58,213 nt of DNA from NCBI GenBank assembly GCA_030607875.1, contig JAUWJD010000019.1, positions 1 to 58,213 of the forward strand, read 5' to 3'. The notes beneath the pieces were generated by a model that was not told where the DNA came from, did not search any database, and saw nothing but the letters and a program-made list of their open reading frames with translations. Positions 41,633 to 50,369 of this stretch are shown piece by piece (position 1 is the stretch's first letter; every line of letters begins with the position of its first letter). The stretch is from Chloroflexota bacterium (lineage in GTDB: Bacteria; Chloroflexota; Anaerolineae; UBA2200). The position numbers were made by a program, and so were the translations under genes.

Positions 41633-42856
41633 GTGAAGCGGATATCAAACTTGGCCTGGGAGCTGCACGATGCACTGCCGCCGCAAGTCACGCTGCGCGG
41701 CCCCCAGGCGTTTCGCCTGCTCAGAAGCCTGGTACATCCCGTGACAGTGACCGTTCTACGGGGATCTGCACGGCAGAGCGAAAGGCCAGGGACTGTTGTC
41801 ACGGCAGGCGCCGAGCCATGGGCCGAGTATCTCGCGGAATCCTTCCTTGAGGGCAGGGTACAGCGGGAACTAGTGGGCCGTGTACCCCTTTGGACCCTGC
41901 CGAGCATACTGCGGAGCCTATGGCCCTCGGTCGATTTGGTCACCGCTCGCGTGGACAGGCTTAGTGCGCGGCTGCTGTTCCGCGTTGGCTACCTTCTCGT
42001 TCCAGAGTGGGTAGATCTAAGACTCGGGGTGCCCGAGGATGTAGGTGCACTGACCCGTGGCAACAGCAGCTTGAAGAGTGACCTGAGAAAAATACGCCGC
42101 AACGGTCTCAGCTTTGAGGTGTCCCCTGCCGGCGCCGATCTGGAGACGTTCTACGGGAGGTACTACCTCCCATATGCCCGCAAACACTATGGCAAGTACG
42201 CATACATCCGCCGCTTGGACGCGTTGCGCCGCTATTATCACCACGGTGCGCTTCTATGGGTGTTGCACCGTGGTGAGCGCGTTGCCGGATGTTTGGTCAG
42301 CCCTCGAGACAAGATGCTGCGCGCAGTGGCGCTGGGCACGCTTCGAGGAGATCAGCAACATGTAGAGATGGGTGCCATCTCTGCAATCTACTACTATGTC
42401 TTGGAATACGCTCGCACCCTGGGCTGTGAGGAGATCAACTATGGTGGGACTCGGCCTATTCTGACCGATGGAGCGCTGCGTTTCAAGCGCAAGTGGCGGA
42501 TGAGAATGGTCGAGCAGCCAAATTGTGGATATGAATTCCTGATCCACTGGAGGCGCATCGGCGAAGACGTACTCGATCTCCTATCGCACACGCCGCTGGT
42601 TTTCCGCGATGACGATGGGCTTTCCGCTGTGGCGGCTATTGCTGCTCAAGGGCCCGTTACGCAGCGACAAGCTCAGCGGGCATACCGCTTCTTGCGCATA
42701 TCCGGACTCCAGACGCTCTACCTTCTATCTGCGACGGGTTGGGAGGCTGCTTGCGAAGCGCCACCGCACACTTGTCTGATCGATCTGAGGGCAGGAGGAT
42801 CAGACCAACTGCCGATGTCTCTGGACCTGGACGTTGCTTTGCACAGCTCAGCGTGA
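41633..42856 (+). CDS. FemAB/GNAT-like transferase, paralog 3
   Basis: A GTG start (MKRISNLAWELHDALPP) follows GAGAGG. The 407 residues have the same order of motifs as paralogs 1 and 2: VPEWVDLRLGVPEDV, LKSDLRKIRRNGL, YYLPYARKHYGKYAYI, LLWVLHRGERVAGCL, EINYGGTRPILTDGALRFKRK. It is the most diverged of the three. Three tandem paralogs suggest stepwise transfer of different units onto one molecule, as FemX/A/B do in cell-wall bridges (analogy only). Confidence 0.82.
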   Translation: MKRISNLAWELHDALPPQVTLRGPQAFRLLRSLVHPVTVTVLRGSARQSERPGTVVTAGAEPWAEYLAESFLEGRVQRELVGRVPLWTLPSILRSLWPSVDLVTARVDRLSARLLFRVGYLLVPEWVDLRLGVPEDVGALTRGNSSLKSDLRKIRRNGLSFEVSPAGADLETFYGRYYLPYARKHYGKYAYIRRLDALRRYYHHGALLWVLHRGERVAGCLVSPRDKMLRAVALGTLRGDQQHVEMGAISAIYYYVLEYARTLGCEEINYGGTRPILTDGALRFKRKWRMRMVEQPNCGYEFLIHWRRIGEDVLDLLSHTPLVFRDDDGLSAVAAIAAQGPVTQRQAQRAYRFLRISGLQTLYLLSATGWEAACEAPPHTCLIDLRAGGSDQLPMSLDLDVALHSSA

Positions 42857-42886
42857 GCTGTATAATCGAAGCAACATGGTGCTGGC

Positions 42887-43180
42887 ATGAATGACAACTG
42901 GCGACAAGGTGGAATCGAGCAAACCATCGGGGGCATTCTTGTCTCAGGGCTAGGGGTGAGTCCCATCGCTCTCGCGCAGAGCGATTCGCACACCCCGTTG
43001 CTGGGACGTGGCATTGGGCTCGACTCGGTGGAGGCACTGGCGCTGGTTGTGGGGATTGACCAGTTTCTGCTTATCCAAGAGAGCCGCGATCATTCTGTGC
43101 TTCAACTTGCGCTGCCCGAACGCCCGGATCAGCATGTACTGTCAGCGATGCGGGCTCAGGGCAAAGGGGACGTGGCATGA
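42887..43180 (+). pseudogene. In-frame chimera: acyl carrier protein N-part fused to a CapK-like C-terminal tail
   Basis: Residues 1-58 (MNDNWRQ to GIGLDSVEALALVVGI) are acyl-carrier-protein-like, including the phosphopantetheine-site Ser in GLDSVEAL. From residue 58 on, DQFLLIQESRDHSVLQLALP and DQHVLSAMRAQ match the C-terminal part of the CapK-like protein at 44698 (DRFLFIQEDLDHFRLQLALR, EQVLSEIRTQ). The last two ACP helices are missing. It seems to be the scar of a deletion that joined an acp gene to a following capK-type gene in frame. It still overlaps the next gene by ATGA and might be expressed. Confidence 0.7.
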
Positions 43181-44538
43181 CTGCAACTCTGAAGAAGGCG
43201 TACGGGACGGTTGTCTCTGCCGCGAGCCTGATTGGGCAGAGCCGCGTGCCCTATCTTCCTCGCGAACATCTCCATCAAATGCGCGACAGGCGTTTGAGGG
43301 ACATCGTACGATACGCGACGGAGACCGTGCCCTACTACCGTGACCTATTCAGGCGTGAAGGAATTGACCCAAGGGACATTCGCACTGCACAGGATCTGGA
43401 TCGTTTGCCCCTGTTGGACAAGGATACTGTGCGGAGGAACCCGAAGCTGTTCGTTTCCGAGGCGAAACCGGGCCAGACGGCAGTGCCCTTCGTCACCAGC
43501 GGTACCACAGGTGCTCCTCTGCAGATCTTTCACGACCGTCACTCGATGCTGATCAATACTGGCTTCAACGAGCGGGAAAAAGACGTGGTGCGGAGTTTGC
43601 TGGGCGGCAGACGAAGCTATACAGAAGCCGGTATTGGCTATCAGGGTGGCACACGGACCGTGTTCCGGAAGTTTCTGGATGACTATCGATTCGGTTTGGG
43701 TCAGGCAGTTTGGACCGACCTTTACGTATCGGATCCGGTGAAGAGCGTGGCTGCGGCGCTCAGCCGGCTGCAGCCGGATCTTGTCAGTTCGTACGGCTCC
43801 TATCTCGAGGCTATTTTCCGCATGGCGGCTGCAGGTCGGATTCACTTTCACGCGCCGCACGTGGTGTGTTACGGTGCTGATTCCATGACCGATGCTGGCA
43901 AGCGTCTGATCGAAAGGGATTTTGGCATCCCCATTGTCTCGCTCTACAACGCAGTGGAGGCGTTCAAGATCGGCTTCACTTGCGAACACGGCTCAGGATT
44001 CCATCTGCGTGAGGATCTCATCTACGTCAAGATCGTCGACGGGGACGGATTCGGCCTAGGTACTGGTCAGAAAGGTGAAGTGGTCGTCACCAATCTCGTG
44101 AACCGCGGCACCGTGCTGCTCAACTACCGACTGGGGGACATCGCGTCCCTCTCGGAGGAGCGCTGTCCCTGCGGCCGTACCTTTGTCCTGCTGTCAGAGC
44201 TGGAGGGGCGCCTTGAGGATGTCGTGTACCTTGCGGACGGCGGGTTCGCGCATCCCAGACTGGTCTGGAAGGTGTTCAAACACCGGCCGGGCGTTGTGCG
44301 CTATCAGTTGATCCAACATGCGCTGGATACGTTCGAGCTGCGGCTGGCGACGGTTGATCGCGCAGCATTTGAGCGTGTGATTGACGGCGTGATTGAGGAG
44401 TTGCACCGTCTCTTGGGGGCATCCGTCGTGATAGAAGCCACTTACCAGGCCGAGTTTCAGCCCTATGTCGGTGGCAAGTTCAGGCCCGTGCTTTCGCTGC
44501 TGAGGGACAGGGGTTCGCACCAGGGCGAGGGGACGTAG
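43177..44538 (+). CDS. CapK/PaaK-like adenylate-forming protein, A
   Basis: The 453-residue protein has AAAGGGG about 8 nt before its ATG. It carries the phosphate-binding loop TSGTTG (107-112), the family landmark VPYYRDLFRREGI, the DTVRRNPKLF step and YRLGDIASLSEERCPCGRTF. This is the CapK/PaaK (phenylacetate-CoA-ligase-like) group, which activates carboxylates as adenylates and passes them to CoA or a carrier. Such genes are common in envelope-glycan loci. Strikingly similar to 50370 over its whole length. The substrate is unknown. Confidence 0.85.
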   Translation: MTATLKKAYGTVVSAASLIGQSRVPYLPREHLHQMRDRRLRDIVRYATETVPYYRDLFRREGIDPRDIRTAQDLDRLPLLDKDTVRRNPKLFVSEAKPGQTAVPFVTSGTTGAPLQIFHDRHSMLINTGFNEREKDVVRSLLGGRRSYTEAGIGYQGGTRTVFRKFLDDYRFGLGQAVWTDLYVSDPVKSVAAALSRLQPDLVSSYGSYLEAIFRMAAAGRIHFHAPHVVCYGADSMTDAGKRLIERDFGIPIVSLYNAVEAFKIGFTCEHGSGFHLREDLIYVKIVDGDGFGLGTGQKGEVVVTNLVNRGTVLLNYRLGDIASLSEERCPCGRTFVLLSELEGRLEDVVYLADGGFAHPRLVWKVFKHRPGVVRYQLIQHALDTFELRLATVDRAAFERVIDGVIEELHRLLGASVVIEATYQAEFQPYVGGKFRPVLSLLRDRGSHQGEGT

Positions 44539-44697
44539 CCTGCTAGCAGATTGGCGCGTTCGCTTGGCGATCCGACCTCGGTTCAAGGCCTCGAAGGCGG
44601 TGGATCCCACGTGCCGCTGTTGGAGAAGGGGAGGTTGGTGCCTGCGCTGCGAAGTTGGGGTGTGATGCGTTGATACCGGGCCGGACAGGGGAAGACC

Positions 44698-45975
44698 ATG
44701 CTTGGCAAGATCGTTGAACTACATCGATTGCTTCGGAACCGCCACCTGTCTGCCGACCATCTTCGGGCGCTTCAGGAGGAGAAGCTGCGAGCGGTGATCC
44801 GGCACGCTTACGAATATGTGCCCTACTACCGTTCGCTGTTTCGCTCGGCTGGCTTGTCACCTGAGGATATTCGTACCGCGCAGGACTTGAGGAAGATACC
44901 GGTCACGACGAAGGATGACCTGAGAACTGCTGGTTTGCAGAACATCGTTGCTCGGGGCACGGACCTGTCTCTGTGCAGCAGCGCTCGGACGAGCGGAACC
45001 ACAGGAAAACCCTTTCGGGCGTATTTCAGCCACAGCGAGGCTACGACACGGCATCTGCTCCAATTCCGCGCCGTGTATTCAGTTGGGTTCCGCGTGCGGG
45101 ATCGGCTGGTGATCCTTGGCCCGGAGAGGGCTCCTCCCTCGCGACTACGTTATCGCCTTGGCATTTTCCGCACCACGGGCATAGATCCATATCTCCCAGC
45201 GGACGTTCGGGTCCGACGACTGCGGGAGATGCAGCCGACGGTCCTTTGGGCCTACCCTACACACCTTCAAGCGCTTTTGCATGCGGTCGACTATCGCCTG
45301 CGCAAGGTGGTCCGGCCCAGGATCCTGATCACCTCAGCAGAAGTCCTTGCTCCGGGCCTCAGGCGGGCAGTTCACGACGACCTGGGTGTCGAGATGTTCA
45401 ACCTGTACGGAACCAATGAAATCGGGCGGCTCGCTGTGGAGTGCACGGCGCACGAGGGACTGCACGTCAATGCAGACCACGTGATCCTGGAATGCGTGGA
45501 CGGCGACCAGCCGGTCGCGCCAGGGGAGCTGGGGGAGGTTGTGGTTACCAGCCTGAACTGCTCTGTCATGCCCTTTATCCGCTACCACCTGGGAGATCGC
45601 TGCACGTTGCTGGCAACGCGCTGTTCGTGCGGCTGCTCCTTTCCGCTGATCAACCCGCCTCTCGGCCGGAACTGGGACATGATTCGGCTACCCAGCGGGA
45701 GACTGCTGTCTCCGTCGTTCTCCATGCGCGTGCTGAGGCAGTATGACTGGATCGACCGATTCCTGTTCATCCAGGAGGACCTGGATCATTTTCGGTTGCA
45801 GCTTGCGTTGCGCTCAAGTCCTGGCGAGCAGGTGTTGTCCGAGATCCGGACTCAGTATGTCCAGTTCCTCCGCGACCCGGTGCGGCTCGACATCGAGATT
45901 GTGCCGTCCATTCGAGAGAATATGACCAAAGTCGGCAGTTTCGTTTCCAGGCTTGCGGGATCCAATGCTCTGTAG
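44698..45975 (+). CDS. CapK/PaaK-like adenylate-forming protein, B
   Basis: The 425-residue protein has TSGTTG (98-103), VPYYRSLFRSAGLSPEDIRT, the aspartate-type GDRCTLL segment and a Cys cluster (TRCSCGCSF) like CoA-ligase relatives. It is more diverged from A than the 50370 copy is. Its C-terminal DRFLFIQEDLDHFRLQLALR is the region found fused to the ACP fragment at 42887. It is followed by the flippase gene 16 bp downstream, so the two are probably co-transcribed. Confidence 0.85.
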   Translation: MLGKIVELHRLLRNRHLSADHLRALQEEKLRAVIRHAYEYVPYYRSLFRSAGLSPEDIRTAQDLRKIPVTTKDDLRTAGLQNIVARGTDLSLCSSARTSGTTGKPFRAYFSHSEATTRHLLQFRAVYSVGFRVRDRLVILGPERAPPSRLRYRLGIFRTTGIDPYLPADVRVRRLREMQPTVLWAYPTHLQALLHAVDYRLRKVVRPRILITSAEVLAPGLRRAVHDDLGVEMFNLYGTNEIGRLAVECTAHEGLHVNADHVILECVDGDQPVAPGELGEVVVTSLNCSVMPFIRYHLGDRCTLLATRCSCGCSFPLINPPLGRNWDMIRLPSGRLLSPSFSMRVLRQYDWIDRFLFIQEDLDHFRLQLALRSSPGEQVLSEIRTQYVQFLRDPVRLDIEIVPSIRENMTKVGSFVSRLAGSNAL

Positions 45976-45990
45976 ACATGTGGCGGTCCA

Positions 45991-47466
45991 ATGACTGACG
46001 AAGCCCAGATTACCGTTCGCAATGCTGGGTTGATGCTTGTCCAGCAGGCTGCACATGTTGTAGCCGGTCTCGTCTTTGCCGCACTGGTGCCCCGCCTGAT
46101 GGGCCCCAGCGTTTACGGTCGATACACACTGGTGGTCTCTCTGTACACCTGGTTCGTGCTGTTGAGTGGATTGGGGCTCACCCAGGTGTTGAGCCGCTAC
46201 GTGCCAGAGTTCACCGCAAGACAGGACAGGCGAGGCCTGCAAGAGCTCTTCGAGAACCTCCTGACCGCCCGTGTGATCAGCAGTGCGGTGGCTGCTAGCC
46301 TCTATCTTGCTTTCACTGCGTTATGGTTGCGTGATGTTGACCCATTGGTGCTGGCCATTGCTGCCTGCGCGGCATTCGTGTGGGGCGTGGTTCACCCCGT
46401 TTTCGCCTTGTTCCTGGGCCTCAATCGGGCGGCTCGCTGGGGGATGAGAGATATCTTGCACCGCTGGGTTTCGCTAGCTTTTCTGCTGCCGGGCTTTTGC
46501 CTGCTTGGCCTGCGCGGGGCATTGTTCGGTCTGCTGTTTACCAATGTGGCAGTGCTGTGCATTGGCCTGTGGTGGGCCAGACACTACATCTCCTGGCCGC
46601 GCCTGCACCTGCGGGCTCAGTACGTCGCTCCATATGTGCGCTTTGGGCTGAGCTTTTTCGCCAGCAGCTTGCTGGGGACGGCGTATTCATACAGTGGCCA
46701 GATGCTCGTGCGCGCTGTCTCTGCCAACTACGAGCAGGTCGCCTACTTCGGGCTCTCGCACCGGCTGTACACCACCGGTGCCGGGGCTCTTCACCTGTTG
46801 ACGCTGGCTTTCGCCCCGCTGTTGGTGGTCTTGCTGGCTCAAGGTGACTTCCAGGCAATCAGGCGATGGATCGAGCGCCTGCTCAAGTGGCTGGCGGCCG
46901 CCGGGGTCTTGATCGTGTATGGAGTTTTGATCCTCGCAGAGGACGTGGTGCCGTCAGTCCTCGGTCTGGCCTACAGTTCAGTGGCCGTGAATCTACTGCC
47001 CCTTGGCCTGGCGCTGCTGGTGGGTGCACTGGGCAGCATCGCCTATCTGCTCGCCTTGACGCACGATCGACCGGGGCCAGCGGTCGCGGCTTCGGCCCTG
47101 CGGTTGGTCGTCTTCTGGGTGGTGGGGCTGCCCCTCGTCACCAGGCTGGGCAGCCTTGGCGCGTGTTTGGCCGTGCTGGTGGCCAGGCTGCTCCACTCGG
47201 TCTACCTTACCTGGCGCATGCGGCGGGTGGTGAGCTACTCTGTGCTGAGCTGGGGGCTGCCAGTCGGGATAGGGCTGCTATTCCTGCCATTTGTTTGGCT
47301 GCGATCCTCTGGTGTGGCCAACCTGGTTCTATATGCGACCCTGGCCCTGGGGTACGGCAGCGCGCTCCTACTGTTGAAGGTGGTCACACCTGATGAGGTA
47401 TCCGCTGCGTGGCGGGCGATCCGGTCCAGAAGCCAGTCGCCTCCAACGTCGGTTGGGGAGCACTGA
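45991..47466 (+). CDS. Polysaccharide/lipid-linked-compound flippase (Wzx/MviN-like superfamily)
   Basis: The 491-residue, strongly hydrophobic protein has about 12-14 membrane segments. The N-terminal GLMLVQQAAHVVAGLVFAALVPRLMGPSVYGRYTLV is the signature of oligosaccharide flippases. It moves lipid-linked units across the membrane with no ATP site. In this locus it would export the product of the CapK/FemAB-like enzymes. No glycosyltransferase or polymerase gene accompanies it here. Confidence 0.9.
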   Translation: MTDEAQITVRNAGLMLVQQAAHVVAGLVFAALVPRLMGPSVYGRYTLVVSLYTWFVLLSGLGLTQVLSRYVPEFTARQDRRGLQELFENLLTARVISSAVAASLYLAFTALWLRDVDPLVLAIAACAAFVWGVVHPVFALFLGLNRAARWGMRDILHRWVSLAFLLPGFCLLGLRGALFGLLFTNVAVLCIGLWWARHYISWPRLHLRAQYVAPYVRFGLSFFASSLLGTAYSYSGQMLVRAVSANYEQVAYFGLSHRLYTTGAGALHLLTLAFAPLLVVLLAQGDFQAIRRWIERLLKWLAAAGVLIVYGVLILAEDVVPSVLGLAYSSVAVNLLPLGLALLVGALGSIAYLLALTHDRPGPAVAASALRLVVFWVVGLPLVTRLGSLGACLAVLVARLLHSVYLTWRMRRVVSYSVLSWGLPVGIGLLFLPFVWLRSSGVANLVLYATLALGYGSALLLLKVVTPDEVSAAWRAIRSRSQSPPTSVGEH

Positions 47467-47571
47467 CCGTGTAGTGAGGGAATGGGCATTGGGCTCGCCT
47501 TATGGGACCGCTGAAGCCGAGCGCGGCCTGCTGAACTGAGTCGGGTCACCGCACTTGCCGAGCCCGCTCGT

Positions 47572-47600
47572 TTGTGCCGATCTCCTGGTAAGGGTATAAT
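47572..47600 (+). promoter_or_regulatory. Sigma-70 promoter (TTGTGC-17-TATAAT)
   Basis: TTGTGC (47572-47577), 17 bp and TATAAT (47595-47600) precede the gene at 47628, giving a leader of only about 20 nt. It separates the gene from the upstream flippase unit. Confidence 0.7.
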
Positions 47601-47627
47601 CTGCCGCTGACGAGGCAGAGATAGACT

Positions 47628-49253
47628 ATGAGCATCCTGGCTGACTTGAGAACCTATGCACGATTCGCCTGGGGACTGCGCGGCTTCCTCTCCCACAGCA
47701 TCACGTTGGAGGAAGCGCGGGCCATCGTACAGCGCCGTCTGGCAGAGCGCGAAAACAACTTCCTGCGGTTGGTGGAGAAGGGCATCTTTGGCTATCCGCG
47801 CAGCCCTTATCTGCCACTGCTGAAGCAGGCCGGCTGTGAGCTAGGAGACATTCAGAACATGGTGCGGGCCAGAGGACTGGAACCCACACTGTACGTGCTG
47901 CGTGAGGCTGGTGTCCATGTCACCTTTGAGGAGTTCAAGGGCCGTCAGCCTATAGTGCGGGGTGGCCAGGTGATCCGTGTGCAAGCCCACGACTTTGACA
48001 ATCCATACCTAAGCCACTACTACCAGGCCGAGAGCGGTGCCACTACCGGCGCGGGGACCCGCGTGTCCATAGACCTGGATCACATGGCGGCCCAGGCGCC
48101 GCTGCTGATGCTGTCGTACGCCGCGCACGGCGTGCTCGGTGTCCCCACAGCCATGTGGCGCAGCCCCTTGCCAGCCAACAGCGGCTTCAGCAACGTCCTA
48201 CGCCACGCGCGCTTCGGGCAGCCTCCCCCACACTGGTTCTCGCCCATCACCGTCGAGGACTGGCGGCTGCCGCTCAAGTGGCGCCTGGCGACTCAATATA
48301 TCATCACCGCTGGACGGGTGTTCGGCCTGGCCATCCCATCACCACAGCCTGTGCGGCTGGATCAGGCGACGGTCGTGGCGCGCTGGATGGCCGAAGTGCT
48401 GAAAGCTCGCGGGGCCTGTCTAATGCGTGCCCACGTCAGTACGTCGGTGCGTGTTTGCGTTGCTGCGCGCGGAGAGGGGATCGACCTTCGCGGGGCGACC
48501 TTCATGGGGGCGGGGGAGCCGCCGACGCCTGCCAAGGTGCGGGAGATCACACGCACGGGTGCTCGTTATGTGCCTAACTACAACTTATCGGAGATCGGTT
48601 TCGTGGGCACTGGCTGCGTTTGCCCCGCCGATCAGAACGATGTTCATCTGTTCCGGGATGCCGTAGCCCTGATTCAGTACCCACGGCGTGTGCCTGGCAC
48701 AGATGTCCGTGTTGATGCCTTCCATTTCACCTCACTATTACCTACCGCACCGAAATTGATGCTGAACGTGGAGAGCGATGACTACGGGGTGATTGAAGAG
48801 CGTCGCTGTGGATGCGTGTTGGAACACCTGGGCTATCCGCAGCATCTGCGTCACATCCGGAGCTTTCGCAAGTTGACTGGTGAAGGCATGACCCTGATTG
48901 GCAGTGATATGGTGCGCATACTGGAAGAAGTGCTGCCGGCGCGCTTTGGGGGCAGTCCTCAGGACTATCAGTTGATGGAGGAAGAGGACGAGCAGGGGCT
49001 GACGCGGCTGATTCTGTTGGTGAATCCGAGCGTCGAGATCGCTGACGAAGACCAAGTTGTGAACACGGTGTTGGAGGCTCTGAGGCGCAGTGACACCGCC
49101 GCCAATCTGGCACGGACCATCTGGAGCCAGGCGAAGACACTTCAGGTGCGGCGGAGCAAGCCCGTATGGACCAGGCGAGGAATACTGATGCCGTTGCACC
49201 TGGGTCGGCGGTTTCGCGGTTCGGGCCAAGCCTCGACAGACCAGAGGCTATAA
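47628..49253 (+). CDS. Adenylate-forming (CapK/LuxE-like) protein with unusual N-terminus
   Basis: The 541-residue protein shares only the core of the family: SGATTG (136-141) in place of the usual SGTTG, the ATFMGAGEPPTPAKVREI region, NYNLSEIGFVGTGC (the ATP-binding Tyr/Glu segment) and a C-terminal regulatory half. It differs from the other three by about 100 extra N-terminal residues (helical, YLPLLKQAGCELGDI). It may adenylate a different acid and pass it to a carrier. It has its own promoter. Confidence 0.78.
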   Translation: MSILADLRTYARFAWGLRGFLSHSITLEEARAIVQRRLAERENNFLRLVEKGIFGYPRSPYLPLLKQAGCELGDIQNMVRARGLEPTLYVLREAGVHVTFEEFKGRQPIVRGGQVIRVQAHDFDNPYLSHYYQAESGATTGAGTRVSIDLDHMAAQAPLLMLSYAAHGVLGVPTAMWRSPLPANSGFSNVLRHARFGQPPPHWFSPITVEDWRLPLKWRLATQYIITAGRVFGLAIPSPQPVRLDQATVVARWMAEVLKARGACLMRAHVSTSVRVCVAARGEGIDLRGATFMGAGEPPTPAKVREITRTGARYVPNYNLSEIGFVGTGCVCPADQNDVHLFRDAVALIQYPRRVPGTDVRVDAFHFTSLLPTAPKLMLNVESDDYGVIEERRCGCVLEHLGYPQHLRHIRSFRKLTGEGMTLIGSDMVRILEEVLPARFGGSPQDYQLMEEEDEQGLTRLILLVNPSVEIADEDQVVNTVLEALRRSDTAANLARTIWSQAKTLQVRRSKPVWTRRGILMPLHLGRRFRGSGQASTDQRL

Positions 49254-49305
49254 TGATCCTGATCCAATCCTGCGAAGGATGATCTACTAACGGCGGGAGA
49301 GCAAG

Positions 49306-50328
49306 ATGAACTATCTTCACAAACTGGCGTATCCAGTGCTGGTCTTGGCGCTACTTCTGACGGCCTGTGCCCGCGGCGGAGCGTCGCCCACGCCTGAGCT
49401 GGCGCACCTCAAGGTGGTACACCTGCCGTATCTTACCTTCGCGCCGCTGTTCATCGCGGAAGAGGAAGGGTACTTTGCCGAACAGGCGCTCGAGGTGGAG
49501 TTCGTCAAGTTCGATCGGTCCTCAAAAGCCATTCCGGCGCTAGTTCAGGGCGACGTCGACGTGCTCGGGGGGACAATCAGCCTTGGCCTCTTCAATGCCA
49601 TCGCCCGGGACGCCAACATCAAAATCGTGGCTGGCAAGGGCTATGTTACCACGGCGGGTTGTCCCTTCAATGGGTTGATGGCGCGCCGTGAATTGCTGGA
49701 AAGCGGCCAGCTTGATGAACCGGCCCACTTGGCGGGACGACGCGTTGCAGCCAATCCTTCCTCCTCGTCTGGCTACTACGTCGAGGTGCTTCTGGCTGGC
49801 AGCAGCCTGAGTCTCGACGACGTTGAGATCGTGGATATCATGAGCCCAGTGAAGCTCGATGCGCTGGAGAAGGGTACTGTGGATGTGGTATACGCCTCAG
49901 AACCTTGGGTGACACACATCCTCCGGGCAGGCCATGGAGAGATGTGGCTGCCCATCCAGGCAATCCTGCCAGGGTTTCAAACCGGCATCCTGGCCTACGG
50001 TCCCACACTTCTGGAGCAGAACTCGGATGCAGGCAGGCGGTTCATGGTTGCCTACCTCAAGGCGGTGCAGCAGTACATTATTGAAGGGAAGACGGAGCGC
50101 AACCTGGAGATTCTAGCTCAACACACGGGACTTGATCTTGAGCTGCTCAAAGAAGCCTGCTGGCCGACCTTCCACGACGACGGGCAGATCGATGTGCAGA
50201 GCATGGTCGACTTTCAGAACTGGGCGGTCGCCGAAGGGCTGATCGACAGCGCAGTAGCCACGAAGATGTTCTGGGATCCCGAGTTCATCGAATACGCCGT
50301 TCAGGTGCTGGAAGTGGATAAGCAGTAG
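49306..50328 (+). CDS. NMT1/THI5-type ABC substrate-binding lipoprotein
   Basis: The 340-residue protein has a lipoprotein signal with lipobox LLTAC (Cys21). Its typical fold region is LTFAPLFIAEEEGYFAEQALEVEFVKF, then LVQGDVDVLGG and YASEPWVTHI. This family delivers pyrimidine precursors, taurine, nitrate or related small molecules to SsuBC/TauBC-like transporters. The matching ATPase and permease are at 51851-53394, separated by a CapK gene. It may feed a building block into the locus, but the ligand is unknown. Confidence 0.88.
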   Translation: MNYLHKLAYPVLVLALLLTACARGGASPTPELAHLKVVHLPYLTFAPLFIAEEEGYFAEQALEVEFVKFDRSSKAIPALVQGDVDVLGGTISLGLFNAIARDANIKIVAGKGYVTTAGCPFNGLMARRELLESGQLDEPAHLAGRRVAANPSSSSGYYVEVLLAGSSLSLDDVEIVDIMSPVKLDALEKGTVDVVYASEPWVTHILRAGHGEMWLPIQAILPGFQTGILAYGPTLLEQNSDAGRRFMVAYLKAVQQYIIEGKTERNLEILAQHTGLDLELLKEACWPTFHDDGQIDVQSMVDFQNWAVAEGLIDSAVATKMFWDPEFIEYAVQVLEVDKQ

Positions 50329-50369
50329 GCTCAATTCTCTGCCCAGAAGTTGCTCGGAGGCATTCGATC

